DNA of 51,522 bases from positions 1-51,522 of the forward strand of contig JAQUWF010000011.1 in the NCBI GenBank assembly GCA_028692975.1, in the 5' to 3' direction. Of the stretch, positions 8,264 to 16,468 are shown in pieces. Origin of the DNA: Lachnospiraceae bacterium. Its GTDB lineage: Bacteria > Bacillota > Clostridia > Lachnospirales > Lachnospiraceae. The notes beneath the pieces are model-generated. The model was not told the DNA's origin, did no database searches, and was given only the letters and a program-made list of their open reading frames with translations. The translations under genes and the position numbers were made by a program. Each line of letters starts with the position of its first letter. Position 1 is the first letter of the stretch.

Positions 8264-9313
8264 ATGAAACAGAAGAAGGATCAGGTTTTAGTGCGGTATA
8301 TAGGGAAGCCGGAGAGGGTGGCCGACCTTGTTAATGTTAATTGTTTCCATGGGGAACAGATTGTCAGAGCAGAGGATTTGGAGGTCCTGTCTGGGGAAAG
8401 CAAGCAGATCCTCAAGGATAAGAACGGGGCGGTGGTTACCATTTCCCGCTTTCGGGATGTCTTACGGGTGGTCACGGCGAAGCATGTTTTTATTATTGTT
8501 GGCTGCGAGAACCAGATGAAGGTGCATTATGTCATGCCTGTGCGGGAAATGCTGTATGATGCGCTGAATTACGTGGAACAGGTCAACCAGTATAAGGAGC
8601 AGCATAAAAAAGATAAGGATCTGGTGACGGCGGATGAATTCCTGTCGGGGATGAGGAAGGAAGATAAAATAAAGCCGGTCATTACGCTGCTGCTCTATCA
8701 TGGGCAGCGGCCATGGGACGGAAGTGTGGATCTGCATGGGATGATGGATTTTGGCCCCTATGAGGATCTCAAGGAGTATGTACCTAATTATAAGATGAAT
8801 CTCATCCAGGTCAATGCGGTAAAGCACCCGGAGGCATATCAGTCAGATCTGCGGGAGTTCTTTGGTGTGATGAAGCATGCATCCAGCCTGGCTGATCTGG
8901 AAACATATGTGAAAGAGAATAAAGAACGGCTTGGCAGCGTGGAGGAGGACCTGGTGGACACGTTCTCGGAACTGCTGGGTGAAAGAAAGCGGCTGAAGAT
9001 CGTAAAGGATAAACAGGTAAAGGAAGGAGAGCAGATAAATATGTGTAAGGCTTTTGATGAGTTAGAGGAACGCGGCATTCAAAAAGGTATGGAAAAGGGT
9101 ATCGCAAAAGGGATAGAAGAAGGCATGGAAAAAGGCATAGCCCAAGGCAAGGCCAGCCTGATCGCGGTGGTTCGGGCAAAGGTGAATAAGGGCATGGAGC
9201 CACAGGAGATCGCGGAACTGCTTGAAATGGATTTAAAGGAAACAGAGAATATTTATAATATGATCATCCAATATCCTCAGAAGGACGATGTCGCAATCGC
9301 TATGGAATTATAA
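8264..9313 (+). CDS. Rpn-family PD-(D/E)XK nuclease/putative transposase, copy 1
   Basis: Protein of 349 residues of the Rpn (recombination-promoting nuclease)/PDDEXK-type putative transposase family. The candidate nuclease core has Asp65 in RFRDVLRV and the ExQ pair Glu82/Gln84 in GCENQ. It is followed by LLYHGQRPWDG and PNYKMNLIQVN, typical of the family. The C-terminus has a KG-repeat tract (about residues 268-292) and a LLEM helix. An in-frame ATG at 9041 preceded by AAGGAG could initiate a separate 90-residue C-terminal protein. The start is supported by AAAGGAA. The paralogue is at 34739-35752. In E. coli, Rpn proteins act in recombination and phage defence; the role here is unknown. 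Confidence 0.85.
   Translation: MKQKKDQVLVRYIGKPERVADLVNVNCFHGEQIVRAEDLEVLSGESKQILKDKNGAVVTISRFRDVLRVVTAKHVFIIVGCENQMKVHYVMPVREMLYDALNYVEQVNQYKEQHKKDKDLVTADEFLSGMRKEDKIKPVITLLLYHGQRPWDGSVDLHGMMDFGPYEDLKEYVPNYKMNLIQVNAVKHPEAYQSDLREFFGVMKHASSLADLETYVKENKERLGSVEEDLVDTFSELLGERKRLKIVKDKQVKEGEQINMCKAFDELEERGIQKGMEKGIAKGIEEGMEKGIAQGKASLIAVVRAKVNKGMEPQEIAELLEMDLKETENIYNMIIQYPQKDDVAIAMEL
9041..9313 (+). CDS. Possible internal small Rpn product (RpnS-like), copy 1
   Basis: An ATG at codon 260 of the Rpn gene, in frame, follows AAGGAG with an 11-base spacing, at the junction between the nuclease region and the KG-repeat tail. Initiation here would give 90 residues starting MCKAFDELEERG. The second Rpn gene keeps both the Shine-Dalgarno and the ATG at the same codon number. 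In E. coli a short Rpn form made inside the long gene neutralises the long toxic form; that parallel is established for that system and only inferred here. Confidence 0.45.
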   Translation: MCKAFDELEERGIQKGMEKGIAKGIEEGMEKGIAQGKASLIAVVRAKVNKGMEPQEIAELLEMDLKETENIYNMIIQYPQKDDVAIAMEL

Positions 9314-9318
9314 GACAG

Positions 9319-9338
9319 GGGGGACGGTGACGGCCCCC
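9319..9338 (+). terminator. GC-rich hairpin after Rpn gene 1
   Basis: GGGGG (9319-9323) can pair with CCCCC (9334-9338) six bases after the stop codon. No T tract follows, so termination strength is doubtful. Confidence 0.3.
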
Positions 9339-9447
9339 ATACTCTTCATAATTACAATTATTACGAAAATATATCAAATTATACGGGAAAATGTTACGTG
9401 GAAGGAGAAAACGAAGAAAAATTCACATTTTAATCTTCAAAAAGGGG

Positions 9448-9476
9448 TTGCATTGGGAATGAAAACGTGATAGTAT
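9448..9476 (+). promoter_or_regulatory. SigA-type promoter for NlpC/P60 gene
   Basis: TTGCAT (9448-9453), a 17-bp spacer and TAGTAT (9471-9476). It lies about 90 bp before the start codon of the cell-wall hydrolase gene. The rest of the 9339-9567 gap shows nothing recognisable. Confidence 0.65.
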
Positions 9477-9567
9477 GTAAAAATGATGACGGAGTTATTA
9501 CGGAAGTATTACACGACGGAGCATCATTTGAGAAACGAGTTGATTTCCCAATTAGGAGTGAATGAAG

Positions 9568-10902
9568 ATGAAAAAAAGAATCGTATGCCTTCTATTGACT
9601 ATGATGATAGGAGCGACACAAATCGTATCTGTCGCAGCGACTACAGAGAGCGAGATAAAGGAACAGCAGGCAGAGGCGAAAAGTGAATTAAATCAAACCA
9701 ATGCAGTACTGGACGATTTGAATGAGAAGCAGGTAGCGATACAGGCTGAGATCAGTGATCTGGATGCAGATCTGGTTGACTTGATGATTCAGATTAGTAC
9801 CGCGAAGCAGGATATTGCTGATACAGAGACAAAGATCCAGCAAACTACAGAAGATCTGGTAGCGGCTGAAGCGGATCGGGACGAGCAGTATGCAGCTATG
9901 AAAAAGAGAATACAGTACATATATGAGTCTGGTGGGGATGCTACCTGGGCGAAAATGCTTTTGGAGGCAGACAGTATTTCTAGTCTGCTGAACCGTGCAG
10001 AATATGCACAGAAGATGCATGATTATGACAGAAACAGTCTGGAGCAGTATGTGGCAGTGGTAAATCAGGTATCAGACCTGAAAGCCAGTCTGGAACAGCA
10101 GAAAGCTGATTTGGAAGCACAGCAGGCAGAACTGGAGAAGCAGGAAGCAAATCTGCAGGCGCAGTTAGAAGAAAAGAAAGCGACCTCAAGTGATTATGAC
10201 GCACAGATTGACACCGCGCGGCAGCAGGCAGCGCAGATTGAAAATCTGATCGCACAGCAGCAGGCAGAACTGGAACGTTTGGAACAGGAACGTATTGCGG
10301 CTGAGAGAGCAGCAGCTGAAGAGGCAGCAAGACAGGAAGCAGCGAGACAGGCAGCAGCGGAAGCAGAGCAGCAGGAGTCTGCAAGACAGTCAGCAGCGCA
10401 GCAGGCAGCGGCAGAGAGTGACGAGGAAGAGACGGTTACAACGACGAACTCTAGCAGCTATGATGATAGCAGTTATGATGACAGCAGTTCATCAAGCAGT
10501 TCAAGCAGTTCAAGTTCTTCCAGCAATGAGTCTTATTCTTCAGGCGGATCTTCCGGAAGTTCTATTGTAGCTTACGCAGATCAGTTTGTGGGCAACCCAT
10601 ATGTATGGGGTGGTAATTCTTTGACAAACGGTATTGATTGTTCCCACTTTGTATATCAGGTATTGAAGAACTGTGGTGTATATGGTGGTGGATATACAAC
10701 ATCAGGCGGTTGGAGATCTTTGGGACGAGCAGTAAGCAGCTTATCTGAAGCGAAAGCCGGAGATGTTATTTGCTACTCAGGTCACGTGGCTATTTATGAT
10801 GGCAGCGGCGGCATTGTAGAAGCAAAGGGAAGTAAATGGGGCATTACCCATGACAGAAGCGCAGATCACGCAACAATTCTTGCAATCAGACGCTTTACAT
10901 AA
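9568..10902 (+). CDS. Secreted coiled-coil NlpC/P60 peptidoglycan hydrolase
   Basis: Exported wall endopeptidase of 444 residues resembling CwlO/PcsB-type proteins. Order: signal peptide (KKRIVCLLLTMMIGA..., cleavage near VSVAA), two long Glu/Gln/Ala-rich coiled-coil blocks (about residues 25-115 and 165-285), a Ser-rich low-complexity linker (about 295-335), and a C-terminal NlpC/P60 domain with catalytic Cys in DCSHF and His in GHVAIYDG. The coiled coil suggests activation through a membrane partner such as FtsEX, by family analogy. The start at 9568 is 9 bases after AGGAG; the ATG at 9562 would be only 3 bases away. Confidence 0.9.
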   Translation: MKKRIVCLLLTMMIGATQIVSVAATTESEIKEQQAEAKSELNQTNAVLDDLNEKQVAIQAEISDLDADLVDLMIQISTAKQDIADTETKIQQTTEDLVAAEADRDEQYAAMKKRIQYIYESGGDATWAKMLLEADSISSLLNRAEYAQKMHDYDRNSLEQYVAVVNQVSDLKASLEQQKADLEAQQAELEKQEANLQAQLEEKKATSSDYDAQIDTARQQAAQIENLIAQQQAELERLEQERIAAERAAAEEAARQEAARQAAAEAEQQESARQSAAQQAAAESDEEETVTTTNSSSYDDSSYDDSSSSSSSSSSSSSSNESYSSGGSSGSSIVAYADQFVGNPYVWGGNSLTNGIDCSHFVYQVLKNCGVYGGGYTTSGGWRSLGRAVSSLSEAKAGDVICYSGHVAIYDGSGGIVEAKGSKWGITHDRSADHATILAIRRFT

Positions 10903-10918
10903 TAGGGAGTATTTTTAC

Positions 10919-10954
10919 GGCAGGTAACCAAAGATTGGTTACCTGCCATTTTTT
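10919..10954 (+). terminator. Rho-independent terminator after NlpC/P60 gene
   Basis: A perfect 13-bp stem (10919-10931 with 10935-10947), a 3-base loop, then ATTTTTT. Confidence 0.92.
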
Positions 10955-10986
10955 GAAAAAAATTCGACAAAAAATGCAAAATGCGG

Positions 10987-11014
10987 TTGTATTTTTTCGG
11001 AACAAAGGTATTAT
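10987..11014 (+). promoter_or_regulatory. Promoter for polysaccharide deacetylase
   Basis: TTGTAT (10987-10992), 16-bp spacer, TATTAT (11009-11014). It lies between the preceding terminator and the start codon at 11082. Confidence 0.55.
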
Positions 11015-11081
11015 TAAAGGGAGGAAGAATAAATTTAATAGGGGTTACCATAACCCGGCATTTATATAGAGGGTATAAATA

Positions 11082-12200
11082 ATGACGAGGAGACAGATTT
11101 TAGAAAGAAGAAGACGTCGCAGGAGAATTCAACTGATTCGACGTTGTATTAAAGTTGGCATCTATTCACTTTTAGCTATTGGTGTGATTGCGATTTTATG
11201 GTTTGCTATAAAACCATTGTTTGGCAAGGGGAAAACTGATCCAGTGGTGGAGGTGCAGGCGGAAACACAAACACAGGATCCGGATGCGGCTTCAAGAAAG
11301 ACGATTTCGGCCGACGGCGGGGATGTTGGATGGAATATCAATGAGACCGGCTGGTGGTATATGAATGATGATAATACTTATTATGTCAGCGGCTATGCGA
11401 CCATAGACGGCCAGAAGTATTTCTTTAATGAGAATGGATATATGGCTACGGGATGGACGGATATCAACGGTGAGGGACATTATTTCAGCGCCAGCGGCAT
11501 CGAGGATCCTAATGCGAAGCAAAAACTGGTTGCACTGACTTATGACGATGGTCCTGGCGATCGGACACCGGAACTTCTGGAGTGCCTGAAGGCCAACAAT
11601 GCAAAAGCCACCTTTTTTGTGGTGGGCGAGCAGATAGAGTCACGTCAGGACACAATCAAGCAGGAATATGAGTATGGCATGGAGATCGGCAGTCATACAT
11701 ACACACATCCGACACTGACACACCTTTCATCAGAAGAAATAGTCAGCGAGATGAATAAGAATGATGAATTAGTAAAGAGTTTGACAGGCTTTACTATGGA
11801 TATCATGCGGCCCACCGGCGGCGGTGTGAATGATACAGTCTCCGCATCGGTAGGCAAGCCTATGGTCAACTGGGATGTGGACACGCTGGACTGGAAGACC
11901 AAGGATGCTGCGAATACGGTGCAGGTAGCACTGGAGCAGGTGAAGGACGGTTCTGTCATACTGATGCATGATCTTTGGTCCGAGACTGTGGATGCATCGC
12001 TGGAACTGATTCCGAAGTTAGTCGAACAGGGGTACAAGTTAGTGACTGTCTCTGAACTGGCTAAGGCAAGAGGCGTTGCTCTGGAAAAGGGCGTGGTGTA
12101 TTATGACTTCTATCCGCAGACGGCAGAGGAGGATACTGCTTCTGAAGGCGGCGAAGAAGATACCGCAGATACATCTGGTGCAGGAGATACTGCAGCTTAA
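11082..12200 (+). CDS. Membrane-anchored polysaccharide deacetylase with wall-binding repeats
   Basis: Extracytoplasmic NodB/CE4 deacetylase of 372 residues, probably acting on peptidoglycan GlcNAc or a related surface glycan. It has an Arg-rich N-terminus, a membrane helix (about residues 26-45), and two choline/glucan-binding-type repeats (GWWYMNDDNTYYV and FFNENGYMATGWTDI, about 85-135). The NodB core follows: TYDDGPG (catalytic Asp pair), SHTYTHP (metal His pair), RPTGG and LMHD. An acidic Ala/Thr tail ends the protein. The third motif reads RPTGG where many members have RPPxG. The AGAGGG upstream supports the start. Confidence 0.9.
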   Translation: MTRRQILERRRRRRRIQLIRRCIKVGIYSLLAIGVIAILWFAIKPLFGKGKTDPVVEVQAETQTQDPDAASRKTISADGGDVGWNINETGWWYMNDDNTYYVSGYATIDGQKYFFNENGYMATGWTDINGEGHYFSASGIEDPNAKQKLVALTYDDGPGDRTPELLECLKANNAKATFFVVGEQIESRQDTIKQEYEYGMEIGSHTYTHPTLTHLSSEEIVSEMNKNDELVKSLTGFTMDIMRPTGGGVNDTVSASVGKPMVNWDVDTLDWKTKDAANTVQVALEQVKDGSVILMHDLWSETVDASLELIPKLVEQGYKLVTVSELAKARGVALEKGVVYYDFYPQTAEEDTASEGGEEDTADTSGAGDTAA

Positions 12201-12208
12201 AAAATCAA

Positions 12209-12255
12209 AGACCGTTTTGAACGTAGGCAGCAGTTCAGAATGGTCTTTTTTTGAT
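12209..12255 (+). terminator. Rho-independent terminator after deacetylase
   Basis: AAAGACC...GAAC pairs with GTTC...GGTCTTT around a 10-base loop, followed by a run of T at about 12246-12252. Confidence 0.8.
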
Positions 12256-12258
12256 CTA

Positions 12259-12291
12259 AAAATATTCCACCATTTTGGAAAATATTCCGCC
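12259..12291 (+). promoter_or_regulatory. Tandem 20-bp-spaced direct repeat, candidate regulator site
   Basis: AAAATATTCC occurs at 12259-12268 and again at 12279-12288; each is followed by one variable base and CC. The exact 20-bp period (two helix turns) upstream of a TACAAT box at about 12313-12318 resembles an AraC-type operator. The YesN-type regulator encoded downstream is the natural candidate. No good -35 box is seen, which fits an activated promoter. Confidence 0.45.
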
Positions 12292-12383
12292 CCAATGGAG
12301 ACGGTCGTTCGGTACAATAAAAGAAGAGAAGTTAGAGACCGGGAACCAACTGTTTCAGGTCTTTTCTTATATGGAGGCATTTG

Positions 12384-13400
12384 ATGAGAAAAAGGATACG
12401 GCGAGGCGCAAGTATATTCTTCTGCCTTGTTTTTTGTGCAATCTTGATTTTGGGAGTGGGAAGCACGCAGCAAAATACAGCAGGCGGGAATGGCAAGCTG
12501 AAGACTTATGGCAGGCACTATCTGTTTATCGCTGATTTCAAGCAGGATGAAAATTTCTGGAATAAGGTATATGAGGAAGCAAAGAAGTATGGAGAGGCCA
12601 CGGACAGTTATGTGGAGGAACTCTCTGATATATATGACACAGGGTATGCGAAGAATGATTATCTGGCTATGGCAGTAGCCATGAAGGTGGATGGCATCAT
12701 ATGTCAGGGAGACGAGAAGGCGGAGACAATCAAGGCGGTCCAGAAGGTGGTAGATGCCGGGATTCCTGTAGTCACAGTCCTGGAAGACTGTACGGACAGC
12801 GGACGCCAGAGTTTTGTGAGCGTAGGCAGTTATAACATTGGACGGGAATACGCGCGCCAGATCATAGGTATTGCCACCACAGAGACTAAGAAAGTCCTGA
12901 TGCTCACCAAGGGTTCAGCCGAGGATAAAGGGGAAAATCTGATTTATGCCGGACTGCAGGAGGGGCTGCGCCAGGAGGGGAATCATCTGAATATGGAGAT
13001 TGAATCCTTGAATACGGAAGGCGATGCTTCTTTTGCAGTGGCAGAAACGGTGCGCACCAAACTCATGTCGGCCAATCAGCGGCCGGATATTATTCTGTGT
13101 ATGGACGAGCAGGACACGGTGAGCATCAGCCAGCTTATCGTAGATTATAATATGGTAGATCAGGTCAAAGTCATCGGGTATTATATATCGGATCTTATTT
13201 TGAAGGAAATCCAGAATGACGTGGTTTCTGCCAGCATCAATATCGATGCGGCGAAACTGGGAACGTCATGCGTACAGACTTTGAACACCTATCTTGATAC
13301 AGGCCATGTGAGTGATTATGTCACTCTGGATGTGAACAGTGTTACCAGAAAAAACGTAGAGGAATACATAAAAAATGAACAGGAAAAAACAACGTCGTGA
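12384..13400 (+). CDS. Membrane-anchored sugar-binding sensor protein (XylFII-like)
   Basis: Periplasmic-binding-protein (LacI/type 1 fold) protein of 338 residues, held by an uncleaved-looking N-terminal helix (about residues 10-25, no lipobox Cys). The fold is shown by HYLFIADFKQDENFW, VDGIICQGDE, GIPVVTVLEDC and DIILCMDEQD. Its gene overlaps the sensor kinase gene by 26 bp. In the XylFII-LytS-YesN systems of clostridia such a protein binds sugar outside and passes the signal to the kinase, which is the likely role here. ATG 12384 is 6 bases after GGAGG; the in-frame TTG at 12381 is too close. The ligand is not known. Confidence 0.82.
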   Translation: MRKRIRRGASIFFCLVFCAILILGVGSTQQNTAGGNGKLKTYGRHYLFIADFKQDENFWNKVYEEAKKYGEATDSYVEELSDIYDTGYAKNDYLAMAVAMKVDGIICQGDEKAETIKAVQKVVDAGIPVVTVLEDCTDSGRQSFVSVGSYNIGREYARQIIGIATTETKKVLMLTKGSAEDKGENLIYAGLQEGLRQEGNHLNMEIESLNTEGDASFAVAETVRTKLMSANQRPDIILCMDEQDTVSISQLIVDYNMVDQVKVIGYYISDLILKEIQNDVVSASINIDAAKLGTSCVQTLNTYLDTGHVSDYVTLDVNSVTRKNVEEYIKNEQEKTTS

Positions 13401-14874
13401 TCAGTTTTATACCATTCAAGTGAAATTATGCCTTATTTTTCTGATTACCTTTTCCTGTGTATTCTTTGTGAATCTTTGCATTTATGCAAATCTGTATGAC
13501 AAGACCACACAGGTAGACCAAACCTATACCAGCAATGCCAATCTTATGAAACTGCAGAAGAATCTAAAACAGATACAGGTTGTCTTTTCGGACTATCTCA
13601 ATACCAAGGACCGCAATGCACTCAAGGAATATTATGACTGTGTGAATACCCACCAGGAACTGGCGCAGTATCTGAACGAGGATGTGGTGGACGACCAGAA
13701 CTATCTCATGGAAAAAAACATCAAAAACATGGCAGACAGTTATCTGGACGTGACGAGTCAGGCCATCGAGGCAAAGCAGGGCAGAAATATCGAAAAGTAT
13801 CATCAGTACTACAATGATGCCACCACCCTGTATGGATATCTGGATGATAGCATCTATGGATTGAACAATCTGCAGTTCCACAGCAATTCAGAGCATTACC
13901 AGAGCCTCATGGATTCTATGCGCTTCTCGGAGACCAGTAATCTGATCATTATGATGATTACCGGCATTATTAATATTGTAGTATTGCTGGTTTTGACGCG
14001 GAACCTGACCAGGCCGCTCAAACAGCTGGCGTGGACGGCCAGACAGGTAGGGCAGGGGCATATGGAAGTGCGAATGCAGATCCCGAATACCAAGGACGAG
14101 ATAAGGATCGTGGCGGAAGAATTCAACCGCATGGTGCAGAGTCTGCGCTATTATATACAGAAGCAAAAAGAGAGCCTGGAATTGGAAAATGCCATGAAGG
14201 AAAAGGAAATCCTTATGGAGACCCATCTGAAGGACACTCAGTTGAAGTATCTGCAGGCACAGATCAATCCGCATTTCCTGTTTAATACCCTAAATGCAGG
14301 AGCACAGCTGGCCATGATGGAGGAGGCAGATGAGACCTACCGCTACATTCACAAGGTCTCTGAATTTTTCCGCTACAATATCAAAAAAGGTGATGAGATC
14401 ACCACGCTGGAAAAGGAAATCCAGTTGGTGGATAATTATGTATATATCCTGAATGTGCGTTTCTCTAATGAAATCATTCTGGAAAAACAGATTGACGAGC
14501 AGGCGGCCAGGGCGCTGATCCCCCGCATGGTGCTCCAGCCTCTGGTGGAAAATTGTATTAAACATGGATACAGCGATATAAAAGGAGAAAAACGCATTTA
14601 TCTTCAGGCAACGAGGGAGGACAGTTGTGTCTGTGTCAGCATTCGGGACGAGGGTAAAGGCATGAGCCCAAAACGGATCCGGGAGATTACCAGCGAGGGA
14701 CTGCGGCCTGTGGAACTGGAAGGAGAGTCCAGGGGCATCGGTCTGGATAATCTGATCGGCCGTCTCAAACTGTTCTATGAACAGGAAAATGTGGTGGAGA
14801 TCACCAGCAGCGGGCCGGGTGAGGGAACCGAAATCAGTATATTTATACCATGGGAGGAGCGGTATTATGTATAG
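13375..14874 (+). CDS. LytS/YesM-type sensor histidine kinase
   Basis: Membrane sensor kinase of 499 residues. Two membrane helices (about residues 14-36 and 187-205) flank an extracytoplasmic sensor region. HAMP follows (RNLTRPLKQLAWTARQV...), then the His_kinase domain with QINPHFLFNTLN (phospho-acceptor His) and the ATPase domain with the LQPLVENCIKHG N box and DEGKGM and RGIGLDNL G boxes. It overlaps the binding-protein gene before it and, by 8 bp, the response-regulator gene after it, which implies coupled translation. It should sense sugar through the adjacent binding protein and phosphorylate the YesN-type regulator. Confidence 0.92.
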   Translation: MNRKKQRRDQFYTIQVKLCLIFLITFSCVFFVNLCIYANLYDKTTQVDQTYTSNANLMKLQKNLKQIQVVFSDYLNTKDRNALKEYYDCVNTHQELAQYLNEDVVDDQNYLMEKNIKNMADSYLDVTSQAIEAKQGRNIEKYHQYYNDATTLYGYLDDSIYGLNNLQFHSNSEHYQSLMDSMRFSETSNLIIMMITGIINIVVLLVLTRNLTRPLKQLAWTARQVGQGHMEVRMQIPNTKDEIRIVAEEFNRMVQSLRYYIQKQKESLELENAMKEKEILMETHLKDTQLKYLQAQINPHFLFNTLNAGAQLAMMEEADETYRYIHKVSEFFRYNIKKGDEITTLEKEIQLVDNYVYILNVRFSNEIILEKQIDEQAARALIPRMVLQPLVENCIKHGYSDIKGEKRIYLQATREDSCVCVSIRDEGKGMSPKRIREITSEGLRPVELEGESRGIGLDNLIGRLKLFYEQENVVEITSSGPGEGTEISIFIPWEERYYV

Positions 14875-16468
14875 AGTCATGCTTGCGGATGACGAGGGTA
14901 TCGTCATCGACGCTCTGAATTTCATTCTGGAAAAGAATTTTGATGGGAAATGCAGCATTCAATCAGCCAAAAGCGGCAGGGATGCCATTGAACTTGCAGA
15001 GCATTTTCGGCCGGATATTGTCTTTATGGATATCCAGATGCCGGGCATTAACGGACTGAAGGCTATGGAAGAAATACATCAGGAGAATCCCAACACGGTA
15101 TTTGTCATAGTCAGTGCGTATGATAAATTTGATTACGCCAAGGAGGCCATGCGCCTGGGGGCTATGTGTTACATTAACAAACCGCTGGAGAAGGAAGAAA
15201 TCATCCGCACCATGCAGAAGGCCATGCAGCATGTGGATGAACTGCACGAAAAGAGAAGCCGTGATCTGCAGGTGCGGGAAAAACTGGAAATCGTGGTCCC
15301 TATCATTGAAAACGGATTTATCTATTCCATCATGTTTCAAAAAGACAGACTGGGCAGCCTGACCGAATATCAGGGGCTTCTGGACCTGCATGCGGACAAC
15401 GGATTTGTCATGGTGCTGCGCTGCGGGGAGAATGGGCATCACGAAACCGTGGAAAACCCGGTAGGCACAGGCATCCGTATCCAGGGACAATATCCCAAAC
15501 TGAGGGAGATCGTCAAGTCCTATTTTACCTGTATGCTGGGGGCTATGATGGGAAATGTGGTGACCGTCTATGTACCCTGGGACACACTGGACCCGGACAA
15601 GGAATATGAGAACCGCATCCAGGTCATCGAGCGGGCAAGACAAATGTGCCGTGAACTGTCCCAGAAATTAAATGCCAGATTTCAGGCCGGAATCGGTGCG
15701 GTAAAGACACTGGCGGAGGCACAGGAGTCATACAGTGAGGCAGCACGTTCTCTGGAATATGTGCGGGGAGCGGTCATTCATGTAAAGGATCTGCCTCTTA
15801 CCTGTAATTACGAGAACAATTATCCCATAGAAACAGAGAAGGCGCTCTTTGATGCCCTTGAGGAAGGAAATGAGCAGCAGACCCGCCTGAAGGCTATGGA
15901 CTTCTTCCAATGGATGCAGGACACATATCCGGATCACCCACAGGATATCAAACTGAAGGTGCTGGAATTTGTCCTGCAGGCAGAGTCTATGGAATACATA
16001 AACGGCGGCATGTACTATCGGTTTACTTCCAGAAGTGAATATCTGCAGACCATACAGGAACTGACCGACTATGCTGCACTGCAGGAATGGTTCCTGCAAA
16101 AGCTTCTGGTTGTGTGCCGCAACATTGCCAATAAGCGTCAGGAGGCGGCAGTGGATACCATTCAGACAGCCAAAGCATATATTCGGCAGAACTTCGCCAG
16201 AGATATTTGTCTGGATGAGGTATCGGAGCAGGTGCAGATCAGCCCGTATTATTTCAGCAAATTATTTAAGAAGGAGACGGGTACAAACTTTATTGAATAT
16301 CTGACCGGGGTGCGCATGGAAAAGGCAAAGGAGCTGCTGAAGGGGACCCAGATGTCCATGAAGGAGATCAGCCAGGCAGCCGGATATTCAAATCCTAATT
16401 ATTTCAGTCATACCTTTAAGAAAAATGTGGGTATATCACCATCGGAATACAAGGAGGGAAAGGCATGA
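14867..16468 (+). CDS. YesN-type response regulator, AraC family DNA-binding
   Basis: Cytosolic response regulator of 533 residues. The N-terminal receiver has the acidic pair in LADDE, phospho-acceptor Asp in DIVFMDIQMPG and Lys in NKPLEKEE. A long middle region follows, then a C-terminal AraC double helix-turn-helix (about residues 430-530: DEVSEQVQISPYYFSKLFKK, GYSNPNYFSHTFKK). It would activate the neighbouring sugar transport genes. The ATG at 14867 follows GGAGGAG and matches the receiver start; an upstream in-frame ATG at 14777 lies inside the kinase gene without such a site. The next gene overlaps by 4 bp. Confidence 0.93.
   Translation: MYRVMLADDEGIVIDALNFILEKNFDGKCSIQSAKSGRDAIELAEHFRPDIVFMDIQMPGINGLKAMEEIHQENPNTVFVIVSAYDKFDYAKEAMRLGAMCYINKPLEKEEIIRTMQKAMQHVDELHEKRSRDLQVREKLEIVVPIIENGFIYSIMFQKDRLGSLTEYQGLLDLHADNGFVMVLRCGENGHHETVENPVGTGIRIQGQYPKLREIVKSYFTCMLGAMMGNVVTVYVPWDTLDPDKEYENRIQVIERARQMCRELSQKLNARFQAGIGAVKTLAEAQESYSEAARSLEYVRGAVIHVKDLPLTCNYENNYPIETEKALFDALEEGNEQQTRLKAMDFFQWMQDTYPDHPQDIKLKVLEFVLQAESMEYINGGMYYRFTSRSEYLQTIQELTDYAALQEWFLQKLLVVCRNIANKRQEAAVDTIQTAKAYIRQNFARDICLDEVSEQVQISPYYFSKLFKKETGTNFIEYLTGVRMEKAKELLKGTQMSMKEISQAAGYSNPNYFSHTFKKNVGISPSEYKEGKA

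Noticed and set aside
10440-10560. Short Ser-codon repeats as a CRISPR or tandem repeat
   Set aside because: The agcagttca-type repeats encode the Ser-rich linker of the NlpC/P60 protein; no spacer structure.
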